64,000 bases of DNA. Source: Shouchella clausii. Its GTDB lineage: Bacteria; Bacillota; Bacilli; Bacillales; Bacillaceae_D. The position numbers and the translations under genes were made by a program. This document shows, piece by piece, positions 53,879 through 63,258 of the stretch. The stretch is from contig NZ_CP019985.1 in the NCBI RefSeq assembly GCF_002250115.1, positions 2,852,001 through 2,916,000 on the forward strand, read 5' to 3'. The notes beneath the pieces are model-generated. The model made no database searches and was not told where the DNA came from. It saw only the letters and a program-made list of their open reading frames with translations. Positions within the stretch are counted from its first letter, which is position 1; each line of letters starts with the position of its first letter.

Positions 53879-54666
53879 AGACGGAGATTGCCTTGATGCA
53901 CGATCGCGTACGCAAGTATGAAAAACAGTTATACGAACAAGCGCAAAGCCCTATCACAACGCCTGTCCCTTTGCAAAAGGCAGCGATGCAGACATTAGCT
54001 CAGTTAGAACCGTTTGTTCTCCAATTGCATAACTTTATCACAAAAGATGACTGGTTTAAACAGCGTGCAAAGGAAACGTTTACGCGACTTCCTGTTGACG
54101 CAAGTGAACAACAGATCATCATCCATGAACAAAAGCTAGATCGCGAGGAAGCCAAAATACGGCTTCTGTCTGCAGGCAAAGGAGCCTATTTAGCGAAAGG
54201 CAAAAGAATGGGATTGACTTTGCCAGCGCAACTGTACACATGTGGACGGGCGATTGCTCTGCTCGGGCATGCTTATGGGTATAAAGGAGACACCGCGCTT
54301 GAATCACTGTATGCGATTCGCCTACTCCACCTATCCTTTTTGCCGCGCTATGCGCGCCTCGCTGAATGGGAACTCCTGCAAAAGGAGCTTGCTGAGCATG
54401 AAAAAGGTCAACCTTTTTACCAATCAAGGGAAAATTTATTCAGTGATGAATTACTTGTGTCTTTGGCTTTGCAATCGATGAAATGGGGGCTTTTTCATTC
54501 AGTAAGTAATAAGCAGGTTGCTGGCAAAAGCTTGGCGACATCTGCGGTCGGCGCTTACAGTTTTTATAAGCAAACACAGGCAGCCCTCGCTGCTGCACGT
54601 GCTTTTTACCAAAAACGGTGGCTAAATTCAAGGGAGCGCATATACTATACAAAAACCAGGCAATGA
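53875..54666 (+). CDS. EcsC family protein
   Basis: 263-aa protein resembling the EcsC family. A central LYTCGRAIALLGHAYGYKGD (residues 122-141) and a C-terminal helix block (AVGAYSFYKQTQAALAAARA) match its two conserved regions. No clear membrane segments; amphipathic helices. GTG start overlaps the stop of the YhaM-like gene. Function unknown. B. subtilis has moaB in this interval instead. Confidence 0.65.
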   Translation: MKTEIALMHDRVRKYEKQLYEQAQSPITTPVPLQKAAMQTLAQLEPFVLQLHNFITKDDWFKQRAKETFTRLPVDASEQQIIIHEQKLDREEAKIRLLSAGKGAYLAKGKRMGLTLPAQLYTCGRAIALLGHAYGYKGDTALESLYAIRLLHLSFLPRYARLAEWELLQKELAEHEKGQPFYQSRENLFSDELLVSLALQSMKWGLFHSVSNKQVAGKSLATSAVGAYSFYKQTQAALAAARAFYQKRWLNSRERIYYTKTRQ

Positions 54667-54711
54667 CTCAATCAGGCCTAGTTATTAATATAGATTATTT
54701 GGCGAAACCCC

Positions 54712-54820
54712 TTGTCAAAAGAGAGGAAGCCTGTTAAAGTTATGTATATTCATTAATAGAGGCTGATTTTCTTGCAAATCGGGAAGAGGTTCCCGACTGT
54801 TTTTTGAACATTTATGTATA
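54712..54820 (+). promoter_or_regulatory. argG leader: promoter, ARG-box-like sites and an internal terminator
   Basis: TTGTCA (54712-54717), 17-bp spacer, TAAAGT (54735-54740). An ARG-box-like AT-rich dyad TTATGTATATTCATTAAT (54740-54757) covers the start. A terminator TCGGGAA / TTCCCGA with CTGTTTTTTG (54779-54806) follows. A second ARG-like TTATGTATAAAAATAACA (54812-54829) lies after it. Suggests ArgR/AhrC control plus possible attenuation. Confidence 0.45.
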
Positions 54821-54864
54821 AAAATAACAAAAAGAGAATGATTATTCATAGCGGAGGGATTCAC

Positions 54865-56076
54865 ATGGCGAAAGAAAAAGTAGTTTTAGCTTATTCTGGG
54901 GGATTGGATACGTCTGTTGCCGTCAAATGGCTAACCGACAAAGGGTATGATGTCATTGCTGTCGGCCTCGATGTTGGCGAAGGGAAAGATTTAGAGTTTG
55001 TTAAACAAAAAGCCCTTCAAGTTGGCGCCATTCAATCTTATACAATTGACGCGAAAAAAGAGTATGCTGAATCATTTGTCTTGCCCGCGTTGCAAGCACA
55101 TGCCCTTTATGAGCAAAAGTATCCTCTTGTTTCGGCGTTATCACGCCCGCTCATTTCCAAAAAGCTTGTAGAGATTGCCGAACAGACGGGAGCAACAGCG
55201 GTAGCTCATGGTTGCACAGGAAAGGGCAACGATCAAGTGCGCTTTGAAGTTTCCATTCAAGCGTTAAACCCGAACTTAAAAGTATTAGCCCCTGTAAGGG
55301 AATGGGCATGGTCACGTGACGAAGAAATCGAGTATGCAAAAGCGCACAATATTCCGATTCCGATTGATCTCGACAACCCGTATTCGGTTGATCAAAACTT
55401 GTGGGGACGAAGCAATGAGTGTGGCATTCTTGAAGATCCTTGGGCGACTCCGCCGGAAGGGGCATATGCGCTGACAGCGCCGCTTGAGAAAACGCCTGAT
55501 ACACCAGACATTATTGAACTGTCTTTTGAACAAGGGGTACCCGTTGCGATTGACGGGAAGGCATACCCTCTTGATCAGCTGATTTTGACGTTAAATGAGA
55601 TCGCTGGCAAACATGGCGTGGGCCGGATTGACCATGTTGAAAACCGTCTAGTTGGCATCAAATCTCGCGAGGTCTATGAATGCCCAGGAGCGATGACGCT
55701 AATCAAAGCACACAAAGAGTTGGAAGATTTGACGCTACCGAAAGAATTGGCCCATTTTAAACCGGTTATCGAAAAGAAACTGACTGAACTCATTTATGAG
55801 GGGCTTTGGTTTTCAAGCTTGCAACCAGCACTTCTTGCTTTCTTAAAAGAATCTCAAACGCATGTAACCGGTGTTGTCCGTGTCAAACTCTTTAAAGGCC
55901 ATGCGATCATCGAAGGGCGCAAATCTGCTTACTCTTTGTACAATGAAAAACTAGCTACGTACACGCCAGATGATGAATTTGATCATTCAGCAGCAGTTGG
56001 ATTTATTTCCCTATGGGGCTTGCCTACAAAAGTACACAGCATGGTGACAAAGGAGAAAAAGGAGGTCACGCTGTGA
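54865..56076 (+). CDS. argG: Argininosuccinate synthase
   Basis: 403-aa enzyme joining citrulline and aspartate with ATP in arginine synthesis. ATP loop [13 protein letters not shown] at the N-terminus, [13 protein letters not shown] near residue 118 and [12 protein letters not shown]. The ATG at 54865 has a GGAGGG site; the longer reading begins in the leader. argH overlaps its stop (GTGA). Confidence 0.96.
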   Translation: MAKEKVVLAYSGGLDTSVAVKWLTDKGYDVIAVGLDVGEGKDLEFVKQKALQVGAIQSYTIDAKKEYAESFVLPALQAHALYEQKYPLVSALSRPLISKKLVEIAEQTGATAVAHGCTGKGNDQVRFEVSIQALNPNLKVLAPVREWAWSRDEEIEYAKAHNIPIPIDLDNPYSVDQNLWGRSNECGILEDPWATPPEGAYALTAPLEKTPDTPDIIELSFEQGVPVAIDGKAYPLDQLILTLNEIAGKHGVGRIDHVENRLVGIKSREVYECPGAMTLIKAHKELEDLTLPKELAHFKPVIEKKLTELIYEGLWFSSLQPALLAFLKESQTHVTGVVRVKLFKGHAIIEGRKSAYSLYNEKLATYTPDDEFDHSAAVGFISLWGLPTKVHSMVTKEKKEVTL

Positions 56077-57461
56077 GCAAGCTGTGGGGAGGAAGGTTTA
56101 CAAAAACAGCAGAACAATGGGTCGATGAATTTGGCGCATCGATCGGTTTTGACCAACAGCTTGTTGACGAAGACATTACAGGGAGCATTGCCCATGTCAC
56201 TATGCTAGCCAAACAGCATATTCTTTCTGAGGAAGAAGCGGCCCAGATCAAAAATGGGCTAAAGACACTGCAAAAAAGAGCAGCAGCAGGGGAGCTTGTC
56301 TTTTCTGCTGCTCAAGAGGATATTCATTTAAACTTAGAAAAGCTGCTCATTGATGAAATCGGCCCTGTTGGCGGTAAACTTCATACAGGAAGAAGCCGGA
56401 ACGACCAGGTTGCGACTGATATGCATCTCTATTTGCGGACGCAAACCGAAGAAATCATGGAAGCAATCCGCACATTGCAGGCAGCATTGGTCAAGCAGGC
56501 GGAAGGGCATGTCGAAACGCTGATTCCTGGCTATACCCATTTACAGCGGGCACAGCCGGTTTCGTTTGCACACCACTTGCTTGCCTACTTTTGGATGCTG
56601 GAACGTGATTACGGCAGATTGCAAGACAGTTTAAAACGGGTGAACATTTCTCCATTAGGGGCTGGCGCTTTGGCGGGGACGACATTTCCGATCGACCGTG
56701 CTTACACTGCGGAACTCCTTCATTTTGACGGCATTTACGAAAATAGCCTTGATGCCGTCAGCGACCGCGATTTTATTGTTGAATTTCTTGCTGCTTCGGC
56801 GATGCTAATGATGCATTTGTCACGGTTATGTGAAGAATTGATCCTATGGTCTGCACAGGAATTTCAATTTATTGAAATTGACGACGCCTTTGCGACTGGA
56901 TCAAGCATTATGCCACAAAAGAAAAACCCGGATATGGCTGAATTGATCCGTGGCAAAACCGGACGCGTGTATGGCAGCCTGTTCAGCTTGCTGACAACGT
57001 TGAAAGGTTTGCCGCTAGCTTACAACAAAGATATGCAAGAGGACAAAGAAGGCATGTTTGACGCTGTAAAAACAGTCAAAGGGAGCTTGCGGATTTTCGC
57101 AGGAATGATTGAAACAATGACTGTAAACACGGATGCGATGACAAAAGCCGTCACAAGTGACTTTTCGAATGCGACTGAGTTGGCTGACTATTTGGCCACA
57201 AAAGGAATGCCTTTTAGAGAAGCCCATGAAGTAGTAGGCAAACTTGTGCTCACAGCAATTGAAAAGGGTGTGTATTTGCTCGATTTACCTATCGAGGTTT
57301 ACAAAGAGGCGAGCAGCCTGTTTGCCGATGACATCTATGAAGTTCTTCAGCCCAAAACGGTTGTTGGCCGGCGGAATAGCGCAGGGGGCACTGGCTTCGA
57401 ACAAGTCAAGCACGCCCTTGGAAAAGCAAACGATCTATTGTCTCAGTCTATAAAAGGATAG
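56073..57461 (+). CDS. argH: Argininosuccinate lyase
   Basis: 462-aa fumarase-superfamily enzyme releasing arginine and fumarate. Signature [12 protein letters not shown] near residue 280 and [12 protein letters not shown] near 110. The GTG start at 56073 overlaps the argG stop, with AAGGAGGTCACGCT just upstream inside argG, which points to coupled translation. Followed by a terminator. Confidence 0.96.
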   Translation: MSKLWGGRFTKTAEQWVDEFGASIGFDQQLVDEDITGSIAHVTMLAKQHILSEEEAAQIKNGLKTLQKRAAAGELVFSAAQEDIHLNLEKLLIDEIGPVGGKLHTGRSRNDQVATDMHLYLRTQTEEIMEAIRTLQAALVKQAEGHVETLIPGYTHLQRAQPVSFAHHLLAYFWMLERDYGRLQDSLKRVNISPLGAGALAGTTFPIDRAYTAELLHFDGIYENSLDAVSDRDFIVEFLAASAMLMMHLSRLCEELILWSAQEFQFIEIDDAFATGSSIMPQKKNPDMAELIRGKTGRVYGSLFSLLTTLKGLPLAYNKDMQEDKEGMFDAVKTVKGSLRIFAGMIETMTVNTDAMTKAVTSDFSNATELADYLATKGMPFREAHEVVGKLVLTAIEKGVYLLDLPIEVYKEASSLFADDIYEVLQPKTVVGRRNSAGGTGFEQVKHALGKANDLLSQSIKG

Positions 57462-57512
57462 TATTTTCAGGCTAAAGTCAGCTAAGTAAGATCCGAAGCC
57501 GGGTAAAAATGT

Positions 57513-57543
57513 AAGAGGGAGCATTGGTGCTTCCTCTTTTTCA
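57513..57543 (+). terminator. Terminator of argGH
   Basis: AAGAGGGAGCA / TGCTTCCTCTT with TTGG loop, then TTTC. Confidence 0.8.
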
Positions 57544-57619
57544 TTTATTTCGCAAAAAGGGGTTAGAAAATAAATACAAGAGGCAAACTAAGGAGCAATG
57601 AAAAAGGAGGAGTGGGACA

Positions 57620-57742
57620 ATGGAAAAAAAGCAAGAAACCAATGGCGAACACATTGAGTCTGGCGAGCAGATTGTCAATGAACAAATTATGGATTCCTAT
57701 TACCAAGGGACAGCAGAGGATGAAAAGCGTCGCAGCAAATGA
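57620..57742 (+). CDS. ytzD: 40-aa small protein, YtzD-like
   Basis: Short, hydrophilic acidic protein beginning MEKKQETNGEHIESGEQ and ending DEKRRSK. The ATG has an ideal AAGGAGG nine bases upstream. It lies between argH and ytkK, where B. subtilis has ytzD, and is followed by a perfect terminator. No function known; the name rests mainly on position. Confidence 0.72.
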   Translation: MEKKQETNGEHIESGEQIVNEQIMDSYYQGTAEDEKRRSK

Positions 57743-57768
57743 CGTCCTTATCTCGGTAGGATGACACA

Positions 57769-57821
57769 AACGCAAAACAAAACCCAGCGCTAAATAATCA
57801 GGCTGGGTTTTGTTTTGCGTT
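57769..57821 (+). terminator. Terminator of the ytzD-like gene
   Basis: Perfect 20-bp stem (AACGCAAAACAAAACCCAGC with its complement, 57769-57788 and 57802-57821), usable in both directions. Confidence 0.85.
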
Positions 57822-57878
57822 TCCAATGGGACTCATGTATCTTTGGAATAAAAGCGTCTAGTCAAGAGGTGAACAGCA

Positions 57879-58631
57879 ATGAGGCATGCATTGATTACGG
57901 CCGGGACGAAAGGGCTGGGCTTACAAGTGGTGGAAGGATTGCTGGAAGCGGGGTACAGTGTAACGGTTACTTATTTCAGTGACAAGGAAAAGGCTGAAAC
58001 ACTCCAACAAAAGTGGGCCCATAAAAAATTGCAGCTTGTCCAAGCGGATGTAACGAAGAAAGAGGACTTGCAAATGGCGGCAGCACAAGCCCTTTCCTTC
58101 GCTGGCAGAATCGATTTGTGTATCCATAATGCCGGTCCTTACGTGTTTGAAAAAAAGAAGCTTATGGATTATAGCGAAGCCGAATGGGCATATATGATCG
58201 ATGGCAACTTGAATTCAGCGTTTTACTTGCTCCAGCAAGTCATCCCCGTTATGCGGAAACAATCATTTGGACGCATTGTTTTTTACGGTTTTCAAGGCGC
58301 CAATAGTGCGCCTGGATGGATTTACCGATCCGCTTATGCGGCCGCGAAAGTCGGACTTGTTTCGCTTATGAAAACGATTTCCATCGAAGAGGCAGGGCAT
58401 GGCATTACTGCCAATATGGTGTGCCCTGGCAATATTATGGGTGAAATGAAAGAATCGACGATTCAAGAGGCACGAGAGCGAAACGACAGTGATACGCCGA
58501 TTGGACGCTCTGGGACAGGGGAAGATATTGCCAGAACGGTATTGTTTTTATGTGAAGATGATGCTGATATGGTAACAGGAACGGTGGTTGAAGTAACTGG
58601 TGGAGTAGACGTCATTCACCGTTACCGGTAA
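57879..58631 (+). CDS. ytkK: SDR family protein YtkK
   Basis: 250-aa short-chain dehydrogenase-like protein. TAGTKGLG cofactor motif, HNAG near residue 85, YAAAK near 152. The catalytic serine position (usual INISS) reads VFYGFQG here, with a two-residue insertion before the Tyr, so it may be an atypical or weakly active reductase. ATG behind AAGAGGTG. Position matches B. subtilis ytkK. Confidence 0.83.
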   Translation: MRHALITAGTKGLGLQVVEGLLEAGYSVTVTYFSDKEKAETLQQKWAHKKLQLVQADVTKKEDLQMAAAQALSFAGRIDLCIHNAGPYVFEKKKLMDYSEAEWAYMIDGNLNSAFYLLQQVIPVMRKQSFGRIVFYGFQGANSAPGWIYRSAYAAAKVGLVSLMKTISIEEAGHGITANMVCPGNIMGEMKESTIQEARERNDSDTPIGRSGTGEDIARTVLFLCEDDADMVTGTVVEVTGGVDVIHRYR

Positions 58632-58688
58632 ATGCATAATCACACATGTTTTTGCCTACCTTAGTAATAAAAAGGTGGGCTCGTCCAA

Positions 58689-59069
58689 ATGAAACACACA
58701 CTTATGTATACAACGCTGTTTGCTCTATTTTTGGCGGCGATTTGCCCATTGCCTGTGTCTGCCGTATCGGGGACGGAGCTTATGGAATCTTTTTCATTAC
58801 GGGTGACGGTCATTGCAGAGGGAGTCGAACATCAATGGGAATACGATAACCCCAACCATTATGAGTATGAAAAAGGCAATTACGTCATAAAAGGGGAGGA
58901 AGCCCAGACCCATGTAGAAGAAATTGTCGATTTGCTCCAAATCAATGAGGAAACGACGGAAGCGGAATACGCTGATCGGCTTTCTGCTAAATTCCCCACG
59001 ATGGAACGCTTAGAAATTCGTTGGATGAATAGGGACAGCGAACGTTTTACATGGTTATGGACAAAGTAA
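58689..59069 (+). CDS. Secreted hypothetical protein
   Basis: 126-aa protein with a signal peptide (residues 1-25: basic MKHT, hydrophobic LFALFLAAI, likely cleavage after VSAVS). The mature part is acidic and mixed strand/helix, with several Trp (HQWEYDN, RFTWLW). Not recognised. ATG behind AAAGGTGGG, spacing slightly long. Monocistronic, ending in a shared terminator. Confidence 0.68.
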   Translation: MKHTLMYTTLFALFLAAICPLPVSAVSGTELMESFSLRVTVIAEGVEHQWEYDNPNHYEYEKGNYVIKGEEAQTHVEEIVDLLQINEETTEAEYADRLSAKFPTMERLEIRWMNRDSERFTWLWTK

Positions 59070-59088
59070 GCGAATAAAAAATGGTAAA

Positions 59089-59122
59089 GCAAAGTGGCCT
59101 AGCGAAGAGAAGGCCACTTTGC
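59089..59122. terminator. Terminator between the secreted protein and the M24 peptidase
   Basis: Perfect 12-bp stem GCAAAGTGGCCT / AGGCCACTTTGC between convergent genes; no long T tract. Confidence 0.6.
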
Positions 59123-59146
59123 GTTCTTTCGGGCTGGACAGAACAG

Positions 59147-60256
59147 TTACAAGCGAACAGGCACAGGGTCCAGCGTTTTCGGGTAGCTTGTCATTGCCTC
59201 GCACCCAGCGGCTGTAATGACAACATCGTCTTCAATTCGTACACCGCAACGATCTGGTATGTAGATGCCAGGTTCCACTGTAAAGGTCATCCGTTCTTTT
59301 AAACGGTCATGGTTGTCTTGGTGCATGGAGGGAGACTCATGTACATCAATGCCTAACCCATGCCCAAGGCGGTGTGGGAAAAACGCGCCATAGCCAGCTT
59401 CTGTGATCACATGGCGTGCAGCTTGGTCAACAGCGCCAATCACCGCACATGGCTTCGCAGCAGCGAGCGCGGCTTCTTGCGCTTTAAGGACTGTACGGTA
59501 AATAGCGGCCTCCTGTTCGGAAACGTTTCCGTAGGCAACGGTCCTAGTAATGTCAGAACAGTAGCCATCTACAACGACGCCAAGGTCAAAAAGGACAAAT
59601 TCGCCTTCTTGCAATTGGCGGTTGCCAGGCTTTCCATGTGGTGCGCTCGCATGGTCACCAAAGAGGACGGTTGTCTGGAATGACATTTCCCGGATGCCTT
59701 GTTGTTTCAAGCCATATTCAATCGCCGCGACGACTTCCATTTCGGTTACGCCAGTTTTTAACGCGGCTACGCCTAGCTCTACCCCTCTATCAGCAAAAGC
59801 AGCGGCAGCACGCAATGTTTGCAGTTCTTCATTTGTTTTCTGTAGGCGCTGCTCCATTAAAAGTCCTTCACAGTCAGTAAACAAAACCTGTTTATCAAGG
59901 GCTTGTAAAGCGCGAATCCGTTCAAAAGAAACAAGCCGTTCTTCTACACATATAAGTGGCAAGTTACGGTGTTCGTGCTTGGGAATGCGGGCATAAATGT
60001 TCTCCCAAACATTTTCATTATCACTGTATGAAAGAATGTCGCCATCGTAGCCAGCTTTTCTGACCATGCTTTCTTCCATTTTAGGAACAACAAGAAAATG
60101 GCTATCTTTAAAAACAAAAAAGGCAATGAGGCGTTCATGGGGGTCCGTACGGTAACCAGTTAAATAAAAGACATTTTCTTTGCTTGTTATAAACGCAAAC
60201 CAAGCTTGCTTTTCTCCCATTTGCTTTTGCAATGTTTGCAGCCGTTCCAATTTCAA
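59147..60256 (-). CDS. Xaa-Pro peptidase, M24 family
   Basis: 369-aa aminopeptidase P/prolidase-like metalloenzyme. Creatinase-like N-domain (1-125), M24 domain with ligands in FDLGVVVDGYCSDITRT, the HRLGHGLGID His, VEPGIYIP and VRIEDD. All five metal ligands look intact. Starts TTG at 60254-60256 behind AAAGGAGGAG. Dipeptide turnover in the cytoplasm. Confidence 0.9.
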   Translation of the reverse strand: MKLERLQTLQKQMGEKQAWFAFITSKENVFYLTGYRTDPHERLIAFFVFKDSHFLVVPKMEESMVRKAGYDGDILSYSDNENVWENIYARIPKHEHRNLPLICVEERLVSFERIRALQALDKQVLFTDCEGLLMEQRLQKTNEELQTLRAAAAFADRGVELGVAALKTGVTEMEVVAAIEYGLKQQGIREMSFQTTVLFGDHASAPHGKPGNRQLQEGEFVLFDLGVVVDGYCSDITRTVAYGNVSEQEAAIYRTVLKAQEAALAAAKPCAVIGAVDQAARHVITEAGYGAFFPHRLGHGLGIDVHESPSMHQDNHDRLKERMTFTVEPGIYIPDRCGVRIEDDVVITAAGCEAMTSYPKTLDPVPVRL

Positions 60257-60359
60257 ATGAATCTCCTCCTTTCTTCAAGTATACGGTAAAATAGTTTTAG
60301 TCGAAAGAAATTCGGCTATAAATCAAAAAGAGACAAACATTCGAAAGGAGCGCTTGCGA

Positions 60360-61046
60360 GTGAAAGTAAGTTACCATGGCCATTCTGTTGTCCAGATTGA
60401 AACAGGCGGGAAAACGATTTTAATTGATCCATTTATTACGGGAAATGAATTGACTGATTTAAACGCAGACCACGTGAAAGCCGATGTCATTTTGTTAACA
60501 CATGGCCATAATGACCATGTCGGCGATACAGTGGCAATTGCCAAGCGTACAGGGGCATTGGTTGTCGCTGTAGCAGAATTAGCAACATACATGGGCTTTC
60601 AGGGAGTTGAAAACATTCATCCGATGTCGATTGGCGGAGCGTACCAGTTTGACTTTGGCCGTGTCAAGTTTACACAAGCCTTCCACGGCTCTTCATTCAC
60701 AGAGGAAGACAGCCAAAAAATTGTCTATACAGGCATGCCAGGCGGCATTCTCTTCACTGCTGAAGGAAAGACCATCTACCATGCAGGCGACACAGCTTTG
60801 TTCAGCGACATGAAGCTCATTGGCGAGCGCCATCCTATCGACTTGGCCTTTATTCCAATTGGCGACAACTTTACAATGGGGCCAGAAGATGCAAAAACAG
60901 CAACGGAATGGATTGACGCCAGCTTAACTGTTCCAATCCATTACAACACTTTTCCGCCGATTAAACAGGATCCTCATGCTTTTGTTAATAGCCTTCAAAG
61001 CGGCAAAGGACGTGTCTTGGAAGTTGGCGAAACGATAGTATTGTAA
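60360..61046 (+). CDS. ytkL: UPF0173 metal-dependent hydrolase YtkL
   Basis: 228-aa metallo-beta-lactamase-fold protein. Begins [12 protein letters not shown]; metal motif [10 protein letters not shown] near residue 45, [10 protein letters not shown] near 143. GTG start at 60360 with AAAGGAG nine bases upstream; TTG 60354 is less likely. Substrate unknown. Order as in B. subtilis. Confidence 0.92.
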   Translation: MKVSYHGHSVVQIETGGKTILIDPFITGNELTDLNADHVKADVILLTHGHNDHVGDTVAIAKRTGALVVAVAELATYMGFQGVENIHPMSIGGAYQFDFGRVKFTQAFHGSSFTEEDSQKIVYTGMPGGILFTAEGKTIYHAGDTALFSDMKLIGERHPIDLAFIPIGDNFTMGPEDAKTATEWIDASLTVPIHYNTFPPIKQDPHAFVNSLQSGKGRVLEVGETIVL

Positions 61047-61152
61047 AAACACGCTCCATCATCATCGACAATCTGACGTTCACATCGCCGATGTGGGCGT
61101 TTGTTCTTTTTAAGAGCGAACATGCATAGGCATAGGGACAAGGGGGGAGCCT

Positions 61153-61392
61153 ATGAAGCAGCGTTCGATCATTTGTTTGCTTGCAGCCATGGTTTTAGTC
61201 GTTTATGCATTTGATTACTTGCCCATACATGAAAAAGGAATCGGGCAAATGTTTGCCTATTCTTGGCTTGCGTTCGCTGCGCTTGTCATTGCTGGAAATG
61301 GGGTCGCTGTGTTAGGCGGATACCGGCAAAAAGCGCAGAAAGACAGGCAACAGGAAAACGCCGAACCGGAAATGCGGCGAGAATTTGGTTAA
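61153..61392 (+). CDS. Small two-segment membrane protein
   Basis: 79-aa protein with two membrane segments (about residues 6-24 and 36-55) and a charged C-terminal tail (KAQKDRQQENAEPEMRRE). ATG with an AGGGGGGAG site. Lies between ytkL and ytoI. Family not recognised; probably a genuine small membrane protein. Confidence 0.65.
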   Translation: MKQRSIICLLAAMVLVVYAFDYLPIHEKGIGQMFAYSWLAFAALVIAGNGVAVLGGYRQKAQKDRQQENAEPEMRREFG

Positions 61393-61463
61393 GAAGTTGC
61401 TATGGCGCTGCGTCAAGTCGTATACTAGATAAGAGAGTGATACGGTGAAAGCGTGGTGCCAAG

Positions 61464-62771
61464 GTGACGACAAAGCATGAACAAATACTTGAATACATAA
61501 CACAATTGCAAATAGGAGAAAAAATTTCGGTTCGGTCCATTGCTAAAGCTTTAAGTGTTAGTGAAGGAACTGCGTATCGCGCCATTAAGGAAGCGGAAAC
61601 GCAAGGGCTTGTTTCGACGATTGAACGGGTTGGCACAATCCGGATCGAAAAAAAGAAAAAAGAAAATATTGAGAAGCTCACTTTCGCAGAGGTCGTTAAT
61701 ATCGTTGATGGACAAGTACTGGGTGGTCGGACAGGCCTTCATAAAACACTAAACCGTTTTGTGATTGGCGCAATGAAAACGGAGGCGATGATGCGCTATG
61801 TGACAGCGGGGAACTTGCTCATTGTCGGCAACCGCTACCAAGTGCATAAGATTGCTTTAGAAACAGGGGCAGCTGTCCTTATAACTGGCGGATTTAGCAC
61901 GAGCGCCGATGCAGTCCGTCTCGCTGATGAACTTAACCTCCCTATCATTTCTACATCCTATGACACCTTTACAGTTGCAGCGATGATCAACCGTGCCATC
62001 TACGACCAATTGATAAAAAAAGAAATCGTCTTAGTAGATGACATTTTAATCCCATTGCAGGATACGTACTATTTGACAGTGACGAATACGATTGGCAAAT
62101 GGCAAGAGTTCAACGAGCGGACAGGGCATAGCCGTTACCCAGTTGTCGATGAGGCAATGAGGGTACAAGGAATGATTACAGCAAAGGATGTATTTGACAA
62201 GCCTAAGCATTGGCTGATTGAAAAAGTGATGACTGGCGACCCGATAACGGTCAATGAGCGTACTTCTATAGCCGCCGTTGCCCATTTGATGGTTTGGCAA
62301 GGGATTGAGTTGCTCCCTGTTGTCGACCAACAGCGAAAATTGATTGGCGTCGTTAGCCGCCAAGATGTATTGAAGGCCTTGCAAACAACGCAAAGGCAAC
62401 CACATGTCGGAGAGACGATCGAAGAGATTGTGACAAGCCGGATGGAAGAAAAACGAAGTGGAAATGAGCTGCTTTTCACTTGTGACATTACCCCGCAAAT
62501 GACTGACCATGTTGGAACCGTTTCTTACGGTGTGGTCATGACGTTGATGGTTGAAGCGGCAAGGCGAACGATGCGGAAGCACAAACGCGGGGATTTGGTG
62601 CTAGAAAATGTCACGTTGTATTTTTTGAAGCCTGTACAAATTGATAGCCATATTTCCATCATGCCATCTATATTGGAAATTGGCCGAAAACATGGCAAGT
62701 TTGATGTCGCCCTTTACCACGAAGGCGAACTTGTCGGAAAAGCAATGCTTACTGCCCAGTTGATTGAATAG
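61464..62771 (+). CDS. ytoI: YtoI: HTH, DRTGG, CBS pair and hotdog protein
   Basis: 435-aa multidomain protein. Winged helix N-terminus (residues 1-60, SVRSIAKALSVSEGTAYRAIK), DRTGG domain (about 70-180), two CBS motifs (about 190-305, MTGDPITVNERT) and a C-terminal hotdog domain. Likely senses an adenylated ligand and binds DNA. GTG start at 61464; no strong ribosome site is seen. Same layout as B. subtilis YtoI. Confidence 0.9.
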   Translation: MTTKHEQILEYITQLQIGEKISVRSIAKALSVSEGTAYRAIKEAETQGLVSTIERVGTIRIEKKKKENIEKLTFAEVVNIVDGQVLGGRTGLHKTLNRFVIGAMKTEAMMRYVTAGNLLIVGNRYQVHKIALETGAAVLITGGFSTSADAVRLADELNLPIISTSYDTFTVAAMINRAIYDQLIKKEIVLVDDILIPLQDTYYLTVTNTIGKWQEFNERTGHSRYPVVDEAMRVQGMITAKDVFDKPKHWLIEKVMTGDPITVNERTSIAAVAHLMVWQGIELLPVVDQQRKLIGVVSRQDVLKALQTTQRQPHVGETIEEIVTSRMEEKRSGNELLFTCDITPQMTDHVGTVSYGVVMTLMVEAARRTMRKHKRGDLVLENVTLYFLKPVQIDSHISIMPSILEIGRKHGKFDVALYHEGELVGKAMLTAQLIE

Positions 62772-62775
62772 TGAA

Positions 62776-62796
62776 GCTTGCCAGTATGGCAAGCTC
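62776..62796 (+). other. Hairpin after ytoI
   Basis: AGCTTGCC / GGCAAGCT stem without T tract, touching dispersed repeat copy D, as copy A is preceded by a hairpin. Confidence 0.55.
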
Positions 62797-62863
62797 CAGG
62801 CTGTAGACAAACGCTCGCATTTCTTCGTGTCTCACCCGACTGACAAGCGTTGCGATCAGTCTG
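62797..62863 (+). repeat. Dispersed intergenic repeat, copy D
   Basis: 67 bp from CAGGCTGTAGACAAACGCTC to GACAAGCGTTGCGATCAGTCTG, internal arms AAACGCT and AAGCGTT being inverted. Between convergent ytoI and ytpI. Confidence 0.75.
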
Positions 62864-62874
62864 AGTGATGTTGC

Positions 62875-63159
62875 CTAATCCAGTTGTGCTGCATAGTGTT
62901 TATGAGCGCGAAACCCGTAAATAGCGTTAGCGAGGCCGAAGATGAGAAAGACGGCTCCGACAATGAGTTGGATGGCGGTGTAAAAAGAAAAAAAGGCTAA
63001 GTTAACGCCAAGGGCAGTCATCGTGGCGCCTAGAGCCAAGCGGGCCCGTGATTCGAGAATCCGTTTTTCAAGGGAATCTTGCAAACGGAAGGCACGGACA
63101 CGGGTAATTACATAAAACATAAATGCGGCAATCGCAATAATGATCAAAATACGGCCCAT
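62875..63159 (-). CDS. ytpI: YtpI-like membrane protein
   Basis: 94-aa protein with three membrane segments (about residues 3-19, 42-60 and 63-82) and a basic amphipathic stretch RVRAFRLQDSLEKRILESR between the first two. Matches YtpI by length, topology and position next to nrnA. Function unknown. ATG behind AGGAGGTTTAT. Confidence 0.85.
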   Translation of the reverse strand: MGRILIIIAIAAFMFYVITRVRAFRLQDSLEKRILESRARLALGATMTALGVNLAFFSFYTAIQLIVGAVFLIFGLANAIYGFRAHKHYAAQLD

Positions 63160-63258
63160 ATAAACCTCCTGTTACGACTTGCATGACTAAATAAAGCGAT
63201 TTCTTTTATTGTATCGCGAATGGGAAGGTTTGACCAGCCGCACAAATAAGGAGGAACC

